Shown here one piece after another: positions 1 through 58,419 of a DNA stretch of 64,000 nucleotides; positions within the stretch are counted from its first letter, which is position 1, and each line of letters starts with the position of its first letter. The notes below the pieces were generated by a model, which saw only the letters and a program-made list of their open reading frames with translations, was not told where the DNA came from and did not search any database. The position numbers and the translations under genes were made by a program. Source of the stretch: Aptenodytes patagonicus (lineage: Eukaryota; Chordata; Aves; Sphenisciformes; Spheniscidae); assembly GCF_965638725.1 (NCBI RefSeq), contig NC_134959.1:16395917-16459916 (forward strand), in the 5' to 3' direction.

Positions 1-3000
1 AGTATGGATTGCTGCTTTATTTGTCTTCCTGTCTGACACCTAGCACAACAGAATCTGGCTCTGAGTTGAGATTTTATACCAAAATAGGTGCTGAATTTAA
101 GTCTGTCTATGCTATTAAGGAAGAAGTGTGAAGAGGGCTGTGTGCTCCCTGCCCTGTGCAGAAGCGGTAGGACCAGTGGCATCTGCTGTTGCTTTCGCCT
201 CTCTGCAGCCTGCAGAATGTTGAATCCCCAACTGTGTAGATAAGGAGTTATCACTGCTATGTGGTTTTATTTTTGCTCTGTATGAAAAGAAACAAGTGGC
301 AAGATTTAAATAAGCATTTGTTGTGAAGTACTTTTTATAAGTCATGCTTCGACATTCAGAAGATGGCTATATACCACATTATAGTCAATAGTTTTAACTA
401 TTTGGGGTTTGTGGTGTGTGGTGAAGGTATTTTTTTGCACAGTATGTTTTTTTAAAGATTGTTGTCTTAAAGGAACAAGAATAACTTTAACCAGTACTAC
501 TTGGCTTGGTTTTATGTTTGTAATTTGAGAGAAAATATAAAAAAAATCAGAGCACAGTAAAATTACAAAATGAGAACTGTGTCAGAGAACAAATTCATTT
601 AAAATCTGTTTGTAGTTTAATTTTTATAAATGAAATGCATATCTTGTGGAATATTAACATAAAACAACCAACCAAAAATGCACATAAACTCAAGTTCTGT
701 TTCCTTAGTAAGTAATTTTCAGTAAAAGCATTCCCAGAGGATTGGATAGAAACGTCTAGCTTTACCTTTACTGTTGCAAATTCAAATTCAGGCAATGGTA
801 GTGGTAACTGAAAATAACGTAATTGTTCCTTTCTGGCACAGATGAATTGAGCAAACAATCTAAATATAGTTTGCGCTGGACATACTGTTAAGATCCATAA
901 CATTAAGATAATTGGCAAAAACTGAAAACTCGACAGTCACAGCAGATTAAGGAACTTGAAGTTTTTCCACAAGGCCTGAAACATGGTGAGCCTTTCTGTT
1001 TGAAGAAGCTTTTACTTGAGTGGTGGGGGGTTTTTTGTCTAATTTCCAAATAAATTCAAACCATTAACTTTTGTACCTTCCGGGAAAAATAGCATGCTTC
1101 TAAATCAATTCACTCTAATTTCATTTTGTTTCTGTATTATTTTCAAAAGTTCCTTGTTTCTGTGAGAGGCATTTTGTCAGACATAATTCAGTGACCACAT
1201 AAAAACATAGTTTGAGACTTGCACACAAAGGATATGGTAAGACTTTTTTTTTCTTTCAGATCTGGGTGTCAGGAACTCCTTGCATTACTGTTATATTAAG
1301 GGCTTAAATCAAAATGCTTATGCACTGAAATAAGATACCATTGTAATAATCTGTATGCTGTTAGAACGATTGTGACTGCTACGTGGTTTCAACACAACGG
1401 AGGGTCCCGATGCAGCCCTGGGGTTGTGAGTCGCTCACGTAAATACCTATACCACTTTTAAAGATGCATTGGGATTTCGGTATACCTTCTCCTGATTTTG
1501 TGTTCCTTTTTTGACAAAAATCTTGGCGAGGATTCTTTGTTTTTTTTCTCCTCTGACACGTGAAAACTTTTTTGAACTTCTAAGGAAAATTGCATTGGCC
1601 TCTCCCCTCTTCCCCGCCCCGTGATGGCGAGTGAAAGGCACTTCCAGAATTTAACTGAAGAATGGCTGATTCAGCTAGAAAATGCATGATGTTTCTAAAT
1701 AACCTTTACTGAGAAGTTCTCTTTTTAGTAAGTAAAAGAGTTAAAGTTCAAAGTCATGATTAAAAAAATCACTTTGACCATATTCAAGTGGGGTTTTTTT
1801 TGTTGGGGGGGGGTTTGCTTTTTTTTTTTTAATACCCCGTCGGTACACTCCCTAATCTAAAGTCTCTGTGGTATCACACCACCTGTGTTGTGTCCTGGCT
1901 TTATTTGCTTCGGACTAGGGTTGCTACTGAGGAATCCCGTAAATTAATAAACCTCAGTCCTACAACAAAACTTGTTTATATTTATGTGCTATGAGTGTAG
2001 AACAAATCATAGTTTTTTGCAGAATTAGCTTTTTTTTTTAAAAAAAGGGGGTTTTTCTGTTACTGTTATCTCCTTAAGAATAACATGAAATCCTTTATTA
2101 GACTTATGCTTACGTTTCTGTGTTGTGTTTAAAAAAACTTTATGAATTGAAACCTTTTTATTTGCATCTTTGATGTAAGAGGAACATCAGGCTAGTGATT
2201 TTTTAGTTGCCTTTTTCTGGTACATTTATAATTCTCAGAATAACTGAAGAACGTGGGTTTTGGAAAATAGGGTTGTTTAGGGTGGTTTTTCTCCAATTCC
2301 AAGCTGTGCGTAAGTCCCACCAGTTTCCGCTTGGCTTTTGATGGTAGTTTTAGGTACAGATCCTAATTCTCAAAGCAATTAAGTCTGTCAACTCAAAAAC
2401 CAAATTTCACCCTACAGCTTCTTGCTGTAGTTGGGTTTGTCTTGGACAATGCATGTCAGACACCCTGCGACGGAACAGAGGAGGGCTGAGGACAAAATGC
2501 CCTGCTTTGGGATGGTGGGGAGAAGCCAGAACTCTAGTCTTTGGTTATCGTCAGGAAGTTGGTGCTAAGGCTTTTTCTTTGCAAACTGTCAACCTCATGG
2601 AATACTTGGAATTGAAATGCAGCTTTTTAATTCCAAAACCTCCACCTCCATCTTCCTAAAGAGAAATGCTCTCCCATGCAATTCAGAAACTATGGGAAGC
2701 ACCAGGCCCTCCATGCAGTATGCCGGAAACTTTCTAGCCAATATTATATTACAGATGTTTTAAGGCTGTAGTACAAAAATATTAAAAATAAAAGTGAATC
2801 TGGCCAGAACTTGTACTACTAAATGTTGCTGTTTGCTGTGTTGTGTATGTAATGTGTTTTTCCATCTGCAGAAGCATTGGCTATACAAGTATGGCACCTA
2901 GGCTATCTTTTCCTGGCCTTTGGAGCTGAATGAAAGGCAGGAAGACCCAGAAGTATCTGTAACCATCCCAAAAGCAGTTTTAGGGGAGTGCAGTGGCAGC

Positions 3001-3130
3001 CAACGGTGTATGAGAAGGGTCACACGACCGCAGAAGACACCACGTACCACAGAGCGCTGGTACTGGTACGCCCGACGCCCTTATCTAATGTACACATGCA
3101 CCAGCTTTACAGGTTGGCAGAAGCAGCACC
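1..3130. other. Upstream intergenic region, no supported gene
   Basis: This is AT-rich DNA with many poly-T and poly-A runs, for example near 1797-1830 and 2032-2049. No open reading frame here resembles a protein I recognise, and none is flanked by a convincing pair of splice sites. An AATAAA-containing stretch near 2785-2795 could be a polyadenylation signal of an upstream gene, but nothing upstream in the window supports that. In mammals the gene 5' of TENT4B is HEATR3; none of its protein is visible here. Confidence 0.5.
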
Positions 3131-3771
3131 CCCCCAAAGCGGTGCCGTACCCTGCGGCTGCTCGGGCGCCCTCCCCGCCGCCCCAGCCCAGGCCTCCCCC
3201 GCCGGCGGTGCTGCCCCCTACCGCCGCCTCCGCCTGCGGCCGCCGGCCAGCCCCGGCTGCACCTGCCGCCGGCGGGGCTGGGGGAGCCGGGGCGAAGGGC
3301 TCGCCCTCCGAGCGCGGCCCCTCCCCGTCGCTGCCCCGTACCCCTGGAGCGCGGGGCGGTGGGCTCCCGCCGGCGGGGTCTCCCGGCAGCCTGCGCCCCG
3401 CTGAGGGCCCGTCCGCCCCGGGACGCTTCTGCCGTGAGAGGAGCCGCCGCTCTCTCCCGAGAGCTGCCCGGCCCCGGGGCTCCGCTTCCCAGCGCCCCGG
3501 CCCCGGGACCGGCACGGCGGCAGAGGCGCGACGGAAGGCAGGAGCCGGGCCGAGGGCGCCCGGCGGTGCCGGGCTCGGGGCGGCGGGTGACAGGCCGTGG
3601 GCGAGGCCGGGGGCGCCGCCCGCCCGGCCCGGCCGCCGCCGCCCCCCTTTATTGCGCGCGGCCCGTGTGCCGGCGGCCCAGCCGGGCCCCGCCTCGCCGC
3701 GCTCGCCAGGAGGGGCGGGGGCTGTGGAGCGACGGCAGCGAGCAGGCAGGCGCGGAGCTGCCCTTCCATAG

Positions 3772-48288
<44,517 letters not shown>

Positions 48289-48459
48289 TTGCCTATTTTA
48301 TGACTGTTCTTCTGTGTGCAATGATCTCATGCTACAGGATAGTTTGATAGTGACTCCTTGGATCTCTTCCGGAGCTTCAGACTGTTCAGACATTGATTAG
48401 CAACTGCATTTTTTTTTTTTCCCAGCTCGCCACGGAACGGATCATGAAGATTGATCACT

Positions 48460-48461
<2 letters not shown>

Positions 48462-48490
<29 letters not shown>
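48462..48490 (+). repeat. TENT4B: Run of 29 A in the 3' UTR
   Basis: An uninterrupted A homopolymer 174 bases after the stop codon, followed by another 50 bases of A-rich sequence to about 48543. Confidence 0.93.
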
Positions 48491-48494
<4 letters not shown>

Positions 48495-48812
48495 AAAAAG
48501 AAAAAAAATTAAAACAAAAAAAATTTTTAAAAAAAGAGGAAAAAGGCTGCTCATTTGATAAGTCATATGCTACAACAGGGTCATTTAGGATATAAAAGCT
48601 TGAATGTAAAATAAATGTATTTCCCATCAGCTCATGCTGACCTGTAGAGGTAGTACTCAGTGTGTCTAGGGGGTGGTAACAAACAAATAAAACACAAAAA
48701 AATAGGAAAAAAAAGCAAAAAATTGTATTTTGAGGGAAACCCAGCCTTTAAAGGTGAAAGTAATTTGTGCATGATTTTTTTATTATTTTCGCATATACTT
48801 ACCATTTTATTG

Positions 48813-48820
48813 TGTATATA
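48813..48820 (+). promoter_or_regulatory. TENT4B: Pumilio-type response element (TGTATATA) in the 3' UTR
   Basis: An exact match to the TGTANATA consensus bound by PUM1/2, within the 3' UTR. A second match, TGTAAATA, overlaps the distal polyadenylation signal at 52088-52095. Short motifs like this also arise by chance. Confidence 0.4.
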
Positions 48821-51004
48821 TAGATGACCATATAGGAAAACTGACATTTGTAATAGTGGATTTGTTAATACTTTTTACATAACATTACTGTTTAAATTGT
48901 AAACATAAATTTTTCTCAGGATTAGTTTGGAAAATAATCTGAATTGTCATCTTAACATCCATATAAAGAGACATTACTAGTTATATTGCTCAGAATTTCT
49001 TTTCTTGGCATTTAAAAGATTTAATAGAGCATTTGATCTGCAAAAGCTGTTCCTCTGAAAGAAAGGTTTATGGTGGCAAATGAAATTTTTCATTTGTATA
49101 AAGTGTACATGTACTTTGTGTAGACACTGAGCTTGTCATCTCGGAGAAGTAACCTTCACCTTGTTTTCTAGAGTGCCATCATTTCAGGCAACGGGGGTTT
49201 ATAGTTGCATCCTTCTCTTCCTCCTCTTAGTGGTCTCTCCCCGACCCTTTCTTTTTTTTAAAGAAATATAAAGCCACTTGGGGGTTTTTTGTTTGGTTGG
49301 TGGTGGTGATTGTTTTCTTCCTTTTTTTTTTCGGTTTTAAAAACACAAACAACGAAACTCAGTTTGTTACAGACGTTTGCATTCCTGGGCTGCTTTAATC
49401 CCATGCCTCTTTGTTTGTGCCTTCCCTCCCCCTTCCAGGTCTGGGTTTTTTTGTCTTTCATATTTTCGCTAACTCCTGTCGGAGATGATAACTGTTGAAG
49501 CTTTAAGTAAATTTTACAATTGAAGTATTTTTTTTCCTCACTCCCCTCTTAGGCATTTTTATATTTACACTTAATTATAAAAAAAAAACCCCACCAAAAC
49601 AACTTCAAATAATGAAATATACTTTGTATTGCCTTAAAGACCCAAACCTTTCATATCTCATCGTATTTCTTCATTGACCTAGTTATCATTTAATTTAAAC
49701 TCCGCATTTGTCTGGTTCAGTCACATTACAAGTCTAGGCTGCAGTAACTTTTGATGCCATGAATACGAATCAAATGTGTAATTACACTCACAGGCAGAGC
49801 TTGGAACAGGAGTTGGGACACTTCAGTGGTAGAAAGTTAAGTGGCATTTACTTTCACATATTTCTTTAAAGAGGAAAGTCTGTACCCGGCATAGGTGGCT
49901 GTATTTAATGCAGCTGTTCTGGAGATGATGCTTTTATAAAAAGTACTATTAGCTTTTAGAAACTTTCTTTTATATACATTTACAGAATACTACAGACCAA
50001 CCTGACCTTTAATGGGCACTAATGAGTGCAATGATTTTTAAAGTAAAATAATGCTAAAATAAGACCAGAACTGATGTCCTCACTTAAATTAATAAACATT
50101 TTCAATGTGTTACAGTGTTTTACTTAAAAAAGGAAATATATATATTCCAAAAATATGGAAAGTCGTAACATTTACTCAAACACTAAGCTTAAGTGATGTT
50201 AATTTGACAATGTTTTTTTAAATTTTAGCTTCATATTTTAATTTGATCAGATAATTTTATCAACAAGATGTTGAGCTTTTGTTCATAGAAACTAGTAAAA
50301 GTTGTACCACATTATGCATAATCACAGTATTTATTTTGTTTTAGATTATTGTGAATGTGTAGACTTATGTTCACCGCTTAGGGAACAATTATTTATAAAT
50401 TATATTAATCCAGTATTGTTAGCTGCTATTAGCAAAACTGTTCCAAAACTTAATACTTGCAAAGATCTGTATCGCATTTACCACACTGAAGTGTTTTTAA
50501 AAGAATCACCCTCATCGTTGAAAGCAAATGTACTCTTAGGGTGCAGATATTAGTGTTCCAATAAGCATGTGATAATTTTAAGGTGGTGGTAGCGGGAAGA
50601 TAATCTTGATTCCATTGGGAATCTTAGGTTTGCCTCAATTTATGGTTTTCATAAATTTAATGGAAAATAGCTTTTCCTGGACTGCTCAAGTTTCTTTTTG
50701 GTAAACAGTATCTTTCTAAAAGAAAAAAAAAAAAAAGGAAAAAAAAAAAGCATGAAGGAAAAATTGAGGTGTTTTACATTGCCTCAAATGACCAGCATTG
50801 TATTCATAAAATACTGTATATCTTGCAAATCTTTATTTAAACAGAACAGTTGAACTGTTCGTTTTTCAATCTGAAGTAAAATACTTTCAAGACCTTTTAG
50901 TTTGCCTGCTCATTTGTCTTGTACATTTCATCTCTGTATTTGACTCAAGTCTAATTCCTTTTTGAGTTTCAATACTTTTGTGAAGATTTTGTGAATATAT
51001 GAAA

Positions 51005-51010
51005 AATAAA
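51005..51010 (+). terminator. TENT4B: Polyadenylation signal AATAAA (probable main distal site)
   Basis: Canonical hexamer followed within 30 bases by T-rich sequence. Cleavage would be expected at about 51020-51040. Confidence 0.5.
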
Positions 51011-52091
51011 TGTTTAATCTAACTACTGCAGTTTATCACCATTCTTGACGCTTACCCTATTTTTTCCTTCACAGTACTGTGGAAAGAGCAGAGTACTCAA
51101 GGCGCTTTGTAAGGTTTTTGTAGTATTTGGGTGCTTCCCGAGCTGAGTGCTGGGCCCCTCTGCCTGGAATTTGGAAGCTTATTTTGTTCAAGCGGGCCTG
51201 GCCTGCCGTGTTTCCTTCCAGGACAGCTGCAGCAGAGTCAGTATGCCTGAGAATAAGTGGAAGAATATACACGTCTAAAGGGTTCTTAATGTATTATTTT
51301 TCTCTGACTTTCCTCTGCACTATACATAGGAAACTTGTGTAAGGATCCGTTTACTTTGCCTTCGGAACTTGGGTTAGGGGTGGCGTTCCAGCTGCAGGAC
51401 AGCAGCTGTTCAAAGCTGCCACGCTGAGGAGGGCATTGCAGAAATACGCAAAAGCTAATCTGAGTTACCTTCAGCTAGGAACTGTGTTTAGCATAGTTCC
51501 TGCAGCATGGTTGATATTGCTGAAGTATGTTCTTAACTTTGGTTATCTGCCTTCCTTGCATAAATCAGCAGGGAGACGCACACATACTGAAAGTTACTGT
51601 AGTCTACCAAAGACCATCTGAAACACATAAATAAACCGAACTGTTTATATATCTTCCTGCTTGACATTAGATTGATTTGTTAAGGGGTGTTTTTACTTTT
51701 TTTTAAAGAATAGTTCAAATGGTGTTTATAGTTAAAAGCTGCGTATTTATTTATTTTTTTAATTGTCAGTCTTCTACCTTCTGGCAGAAAAGAAGCTGAA
51801 ATGTCAGTAAACCTTCCTGTTTGTGAGACATGACGTGATTCTGTTTAGTGACCTCCATGTTCTGCGCAGCTGCCTCAGAATTTGCAGCTCAGGGTTTCAA
51901 ATGTTCGTAATAAACTTGTTTTCCTAGAACTTAATCTTTAGAAAATAATTAGTAGTCCAATGGCTGGTTGCAACTTTTTTATGTACTTTCAAACTGGACT
52001 TTTTCCATTTTATATTGAGTCGTGTGTGCATCCTAAACACAGCGTGTGAGCAAGTGATTAGAAAACAGTCTCATCTTGAAAATGTGTTGTA

Positions 52092-52097
52092 AATAAA
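52092..52097 (+). terminator. TENT4B: Alternative distal polyadenylation signal AATAAA
   Basis: Canonical hexamer followed by GT-rich sequence at 52119-52172 (GATGGCTGTT, GGAGGTGTTAAACTGAATGTGTG), a plausible downstream element. Use would extend the 3' UTR to about 3.8 kb. Confidence 0.4.
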
Positions 52098-55000
52098 AGC
52101 AGCCAGCCGTTCGACATCTTGATGGCTGTTAAAACTCATGGGAGGTGTTAAACTGAATGTGTGACTCTGACTTTTATTTCCTAAAGAGTAAAAGCTATAG
52201 GAGATTACAAAGTACATAATTACTCAAGAAGGAAGTATGTTTACCCATGTAGGGGCTGTAACAAAAAATACATTTAATTATTCCAGCTACCGTTAAAGTG
52301 CAAAAAGTAGTGATTACATATTCTGCTGATTCCTAGAACTTGATTTTTTTGCTTAACAATGCAAAATAATTTTCTAAGAATCAAGTTCACCATGTCTTGA
52401 AACAGTGCTTGTCTTGAAAGTGCAGAATTTGAGAGCTTTATTTTCTAGCTAATTTGTAGTGTTCCCAGAAGTTTTCCTCAAAAATGTTTTCCAGTTGCAG
52501 TGACGTAAATGTGTGTCTTGACTGTATTTCCATGAGTCATTTACCAGCAGTTCTGACAGATGCGTATTCATGGTTTCATCTGTAAGTTGAAACCAGCCTT
52601 GCAGTTCTTGTGGTGCTTAAATACCTCACAGTTGTAGATTTTTCTGTGCCAAAGTTACGGGCTCCTCCTCGTAGTAATTTGCTCTGAGCCTAATTAACTA
52701 ATCTTCAAAGGTTGGTTGTTAGGATGTTCGAGATGATCCCAGAGAAATTATCCAACACCAAGAATCCTTTGCAAGTTACTTAATGAACAATGTCCGGAGT
52801 AATTGCAAATGGCCTTCTTGGGTCTTTACAAGCCCAAAGTTTGTGTCAAGTATCTACTCGAAAAGAAAATAGGAATAAAAGAGCCAGAAAGTGGCTGTTA
52901 CCTGTACATTTTAGCATGGTAGCGCTAGATCAAATTAATCTACATTTTAGATTACTCTAAAATTTAGATCAGTTGATTTTCAACAGCTTTGATTTTAACT
53001 TAGTATATTTAGTGATTTCTCCACCACGACTGTTTTATTGATTTGTGGACTCTGAAAACTTCTAACAGAAGCGTGGTGCCTTTGTTAGACACCTTGGCCA
53101 TAGACTTGGTTGGGGTACAGTTCAACAGGCAGTAGCTAGCTTAAAAATGGCCTGTTCCCATTTGCTCCTTCCTATAGCAGTGCAACCAGTGGTGAACTTG
53201 GATGTTTATGAAGCTTGGGGAAAAAAGGAACGTGAGTCTTTAGCTTGCTGTAAATTGATTGGTAAAAGCTGATGGGATCCTAGAAATCACTTCTGTACAC
53301 AAATAAGTAAGGGAAGACAAAGAAGAAATCTTGGAGATCCTCCACGTAAAAGCCATTTGGAGGAATGCCATCTTTCTGCCTTCCAAGATGCATGAACAAT
53401 GAGGTGCCGCGAGTCTTCTGGTGAGTCAGTTTGCTCGGACACTGCTGCTTGTCAGACGCTGAACGACCTGAGCAGTGAATCTGCTCACCATCGGAGTGTG
53501 TTGAAGGTTTCTACGCTCTACGCTTTGCATAGCTGCAAAGGTGTTTATCAGCAATTAGACTGATACTGGTGTGTCTTGGTTCTGCTCTCTCCTGTTAGGA
53601 GTCCATCAAAAGATGTTTCTTTAATCCTTGATGGCTTTCGATATTTTAAACTTGCTGAATTGAGTCTCCTAATCCTTTTTGAACCCTGAATCCACCCTTT
53701 GGTTTTTGTGGCCCAGAGATTTGGTGGTGAATATGGCATTTATCAAATCCTGTCCAACAGGCTATAGTGAAGCAGGAAGGTGATAGAGATTGATAGTGCT
53801 TTATAAAGAGTATTTCCTGCTGCTACAGCTGCTTTTTAAAGAAAAACAAGCACAAACCTCATTAACTGACCAGGCTGAAGTAGGTATATGTCCCCCTAGC
53901 CCTCATACATCCATATTTGAAGCTAGTCTCTGTGCAAATCATTCAACAATCTAATGTTCGGATGCTAGGCCGATTTTTTATTTTTTTTAAATCCTTCTGT
54001 ATAATGAAGTCCTAATTTCCCATAGTACTAAACACCTGAGGAAGAAACCACTTGGCTGTACGCAAGAGCTGGCTTGTAAAGAATGCAGTTGTGTGGTGCT
54101 GGAGGAAGTCTGAGGAACCATGGGTGCAGATTTGGTGAGTGTTTGCTTGTTTAAAATAAATAAAATGCTCTTGTACAGGTATATAAAGCTACTTTTGCTT
54201 ATGTATGAAGCAATGCTTGACTCTTGAGCTGAAAGACCATTAAGCAATCAAAGGCTTCTGAACAGCTATTAGAGAAAGTAATCTGTGCTCTCAGCTGCAT
54301 TTTCCCAGGTCTAAAGTTCATTTACTGTACCAGATTGGGTGACAGTGAAATCTGAAAATATACCTGGTTCGAATTGGTTGTTTATGCTGCCTGGCAATGT
54401 AACACAACAATGTCTTTCCTGAACTTAAAGCTCCCATCTTGAAAAAAACCAAAACAAATCTACCTTGCTGGTCTGTATACAACAGATTGTTGCACCAGGA
54501 GTATGAAGAAATATTTTTCTTACAGCAATAACATTATGTGGTTTAGGTGAAATATGCATTAATGGTTGCTGTTTGCATTTCCTTTCTTCTGTGGCCCGTT
54601 TCCAAACAAGACTGCTGTTTATTCTTAAAGTAAGAGGGGACTGATTAAGGCTGGGTTGGTTTTTTTTTTCTCTTCACTATAGTGGATCTTAAGCTCATTT
54701 GTGGTTGCCTGGTAATCACTACGAAAAGACCATTCTCAGTTAGAAAAATCAATGGCTAACCCAACAGCAGGTAGAAATCTTTCATATTGTGTTCCTTCAA
54801 TGCTAGCTTGTTTGCTTTTTCTTTTCAAAATTTTTGACAGTGCAAGGGAGGAATAACTTATAAAATAATGTAATCTTTTCTATAAGATTTTTATTCATCC
54901 CAAAGCGTGTCTTACTAAATCTATGTTATGATATCAACTTTTATCCATCAAGATAACACAATAAAGCAGTCTAATTGCTAAAAATTTCAAGTACCTCTGA

Positions 55001-57582
55001 GCTGGAGCGTGTACCATCTAGTGAAGCACTTCTGTTGCACTTGTAAGCAACATACTCCAACTACGAAAGGTAGTTTGAAGGCTTCTGGTTTAGAATGTTT
55101 GTATGCAGACACTAGCACCTTCAGGTAGTAGTAACTTACCTGGTATTGCTGAGCTACTGCCTGCACTTAGGCATCCTAAATCCCACAGAATCCCACTACT
55201 CTAAGGGTACAGCTGAGAAAACGGAATTTTGTTGCCTAAAAAAAAAAAAGTTTAAACAATATTAGTAGGGTCAAAAGCCAAGTAAGAGCGGTACCTGCTC
55301 CTAGAAAGAGGAGCCGGTGCAGCGGGTTGCCCTGGCACCTCCAGCTGTGCAGACTGGCAGCTTTCGCCTCCTCCAGTGAAATGGGCCAGAGACCGCCACG
55401 GCCAGCTCTCGCTGCCCCTACACAAAGAGCTTTATATAAATACATTTAACAACTAAGTACTTCTAAATTCCTGAGAACAAAGTCACATGATGGTCTATCA
55501 AAACCAGAACAAACTTCTCAGAGAGTATAGGCAAATACAGAAGTTGGGAATCTGGAAGCTGAAGCATTAACGTAAAAGGCAAGGAATCCAACTTTTGCAG
55601 TTACAGAGCGTGCTGGTCTGGTAACTTTACCATGCATGGATAGTCTGATTTAAAAAAACAAACAAACCAAAACAACCCCTAAATCTCCAAATGGCATTAC
55701 TGCACTTTTTTTCTATTGAATAGAGAATATTTTAGATTACAGTGGTGATTTTAGAGGAGTATTTTTGAAGTAAAAGCAGTAGAAAACAATAACAAGTCAT
55801 GAAATAATGCTAGTTCTATTGCTCCTGTCTTATGTACTTTTTTCCTAGTTATCAACACTTAGACATAAAAATCTGCCCATGAAAAACAGGAGTTGTGAAC
55901 TCCAATTACTTTATTTCTACATTTGGGAGAGTCTGAATGTTCTGGTGCTGCTTAGTAAGGGAAAACTACAATGAACAATTGTGATGAGCTGGTGCAATAC
56001 TAAAAGGACATAAATTAGAATTTATGTTTACTTTTCTGATGTCATTATTAGAAAGTTATTTATTTTCATTTCTTGTTTTGTGTCCCCATCAATGTCTTAA
56101 ATTTTATATACTTTTTCTACCTTTGTGCCTCATTTGACCTTTATAGGAAATCACAGCTGTCCTGTATTCTAACTGACTGCTGGCATCGGTTAAGACTTAA
56201 TTTTATGAGCTGGATGGATCACTGTTAAAGAACAGCAAGTATCCATTTTTGATACAGTTGTGTTAGAAGCTAGCTAAGTTTCTCCCCCATTCAGTAGTCT
56301 ATCCACATGGAAAAATTGTATCGTAACAATAGCAGTACAACCCACCATCATGTGGATGTGTTAAAGCACTAGACAATCCTTATCCTGAATTTAATTACTT
56401 TCCAGCTGATTTCAGTTAATAATGTGTTGTACTGGAATAGTGAAGATGCAAGATGAACACAATTTTAACATTACTATATCAATAAAATTCTTAGATTTTA
56501 TTGCAAAGGAGAGAAAGCTTTGCTGTTGCAAATTTGAGGTTACTCATTTGCCTCACTCTAAGAATTACCACTAAAAGCCTGGTTCTGTTGAAATTAAAGG
56601 GAGTTTTCCTACTGATTTCAGTGAGATCAAATTTATCCTGTTCTTTCCCTGATTTTTCAATCTCTTGATTTTGGAGCTTCAAACACTTTTAACTTTTTTT
56701 TAGGCAAAAGCAAATGTACATACATCGGTAGAGTGATTAGAACTATGCAGACGTCTTGCTCAGTTCTAGACCACCCATTAAGCCTTAGTGACCTGTCTTC
56801 AATCAAGGTGTGTTTAGAAGACGACAGTTACGCACAGCTGAAATGCCAGAAACCGTGCCAATCAACAGAGTAACTGTGCACGGGTTGTGGCTTCCCAGAG
56901 GGGGGTGGGTGAAGGAGAAGGTGGTGCTAGCAGGCCCTTCCTCCATCTCCTGGTGAATGGGGAAGGACTTCCAGTACCATGGACCCACCAGGGATGGAGT
57001 CCCCGGGCCTAGACCATGCTTGCCTTCACAAGCTAGATTAACCAGTTGCCTGCTGTTTGATCTACGGAGGGGAGACAGACTCTTAAAACCTCCTTGCCCC
57101 ATATTTAATAGCATCATGATGTCTGGTGGTACCAGGATGGTTTTTGATATTGGTCTTGTGAGCAATTAAATTACATCATCCGTCACTGCTGCAGCAGGAC
57201 TGTGATTTCAGGATAGTAAGAAACTAAAACATTTCCCATCTTAGTCCCTCTCAGCTTTGGGATAGTTATTATATCGGTATGTTTGAAAATGCCAGCTACT
57301 TGGAGGAAACACAGTCCATTTCTCAGCATAAAGGAAAATAAAGGGAGGGCTATATACTTGCTTTGTATTGTCTCTTAAAATCACCATTGCCATCTAAATA
57401 ACCTAATCTTCAAGAAGTCAGCTACTTCCTTAGGCTCAGTAAGTTAATATAAAAGTCTAGATCCTCAGGTAATATAAATAATTTTTACTCCAATGGCTTC
57501 AATATAATAGGGCTATGTTGGTTTAACCAGATGAAGTTTGTCCACACATTTTTAAAATTGCGTTGTAACAGACCTGTTTAAT

Positions 57583-57699
57583 CTTTTTTCTTCTTTTTTC
57601 TTTCTTCTCTTTTCTCTTTTGTCTTTTCCTTTTTTCTTTTTTCCTTTTTTTTCCTTTTTCCCCTTTTTTCTTTTTTTTTCCTTTTTTTTTTTTTCTTTT
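57583..57699 (+). repeat. Polypyrimidine (C/T) tract, about 117 bases
   Basis: Almost entirely T and C, with a single G near 57620, arranged as irregular T4-13 blocks separated by C or CC. Such polypurine-polypyrimidine tracts can form triplex (H-DNA) structures. Confidence 0.92.
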
Positions 57700-58419
57700 A
57701 TGTTTCCTAGTGGATTCTCTAGGAACTTTCTGTTCTAGAATCATATTCCAATTTACGTAAAAGCATTTTTCCCTAATAATATACACGGTCCATTTGTTCC
57801 TTACTGATTTTTCCAAAGTATTTTTCTTTTCTTTCCAATATGCCCTCCTAGCTACTAATGCAAAGATATTGGAAGTGCAAATTGAAAACTATTTAGTTAA
57901 CTGTTCCATCATTCACTGTGAAAATAAAAAGATCTGTTCTTTCTTGTGTTCTTTAAATCAATAACATCTTCCATTTTGTTATAAACTCCACCTGCAGTGT
58001 TACGGTATCTAACAGAGAAATGGCCTTCCTTTCATTTATTTTCTTCCCTTGCGTAACTTACCAATTAATGGAAAGAAAGAGTGACCCCTCAATGAGACCA
58101 TCTAACAGTTTTCTAGGAAGTCACAGACCAGATCTTCTGTCACTCAGTATTGATGCGAGTGATTCCATTTCTAGAAGAAAATGTTCCATTTTAATACAGG
58201 TCAACTTGAATATACAGAAGGATTTTAAAACAAGTCTGATCTATAGCCCTTAGTGCAGTCCAAATCACACCCGCAAGTACAGGTGTAAAAGGCTTAAGCA
58301 ATTAGCCAGGCACTGATTTTTCAAGGCATAATGCGTGTTCTTGCTCTGGAGAAAGAACTTTAAGCATGGGCAGGAGAGGAGATGGAGATATTTTTCTGAT
58401 TCTTAATCCAAGAAGTCAC

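Larger units (their letters stand above)
48289..51030 (+). other. TENT4B: TENT4B 3' untranslated region (probable extent)
   Basis: AT-rich sequence continues without a splice site after the stop codon. Polyadenylation signals AATAAA occur at 48610, 48686, 50091 and 51005. The last is the most convincing end of a long form, because it is followed by a TGTTTAATCT stretch and a change in composition. Further AATAAA signals at 51630, 51909 and 52092 leave open an extension to about 52.1 kb. Confidence 0.65.

Noticed and set aside
937..985. Possible 49-nt coding exon ending in ATG|GTGAGC
   Set aside because: The 49 bases are open in one frame and have a good donor, but the sequence before the CGACAG acceptor is purine-rich, with no polypyrimidine tract. 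The peptide matches nothing I know, including HEATR3.
54367..54378. GGTTCGAATTGG, resembling a tRNA T-loop (B box)
   Set aside because: No matching A box or cloverleaf can be built around it.
56803..57165. 120-residue open frame on the minus strand in the intergenic region
   Set aside because: No recognisable protein family and no splice or promoter context. A translated search would be needed to change this.
57523..57816. 97-residue Lys-rich minus-strand frame
   Set aside because: It is the translation of the polypyrimidine tract's complement and not a real protein.
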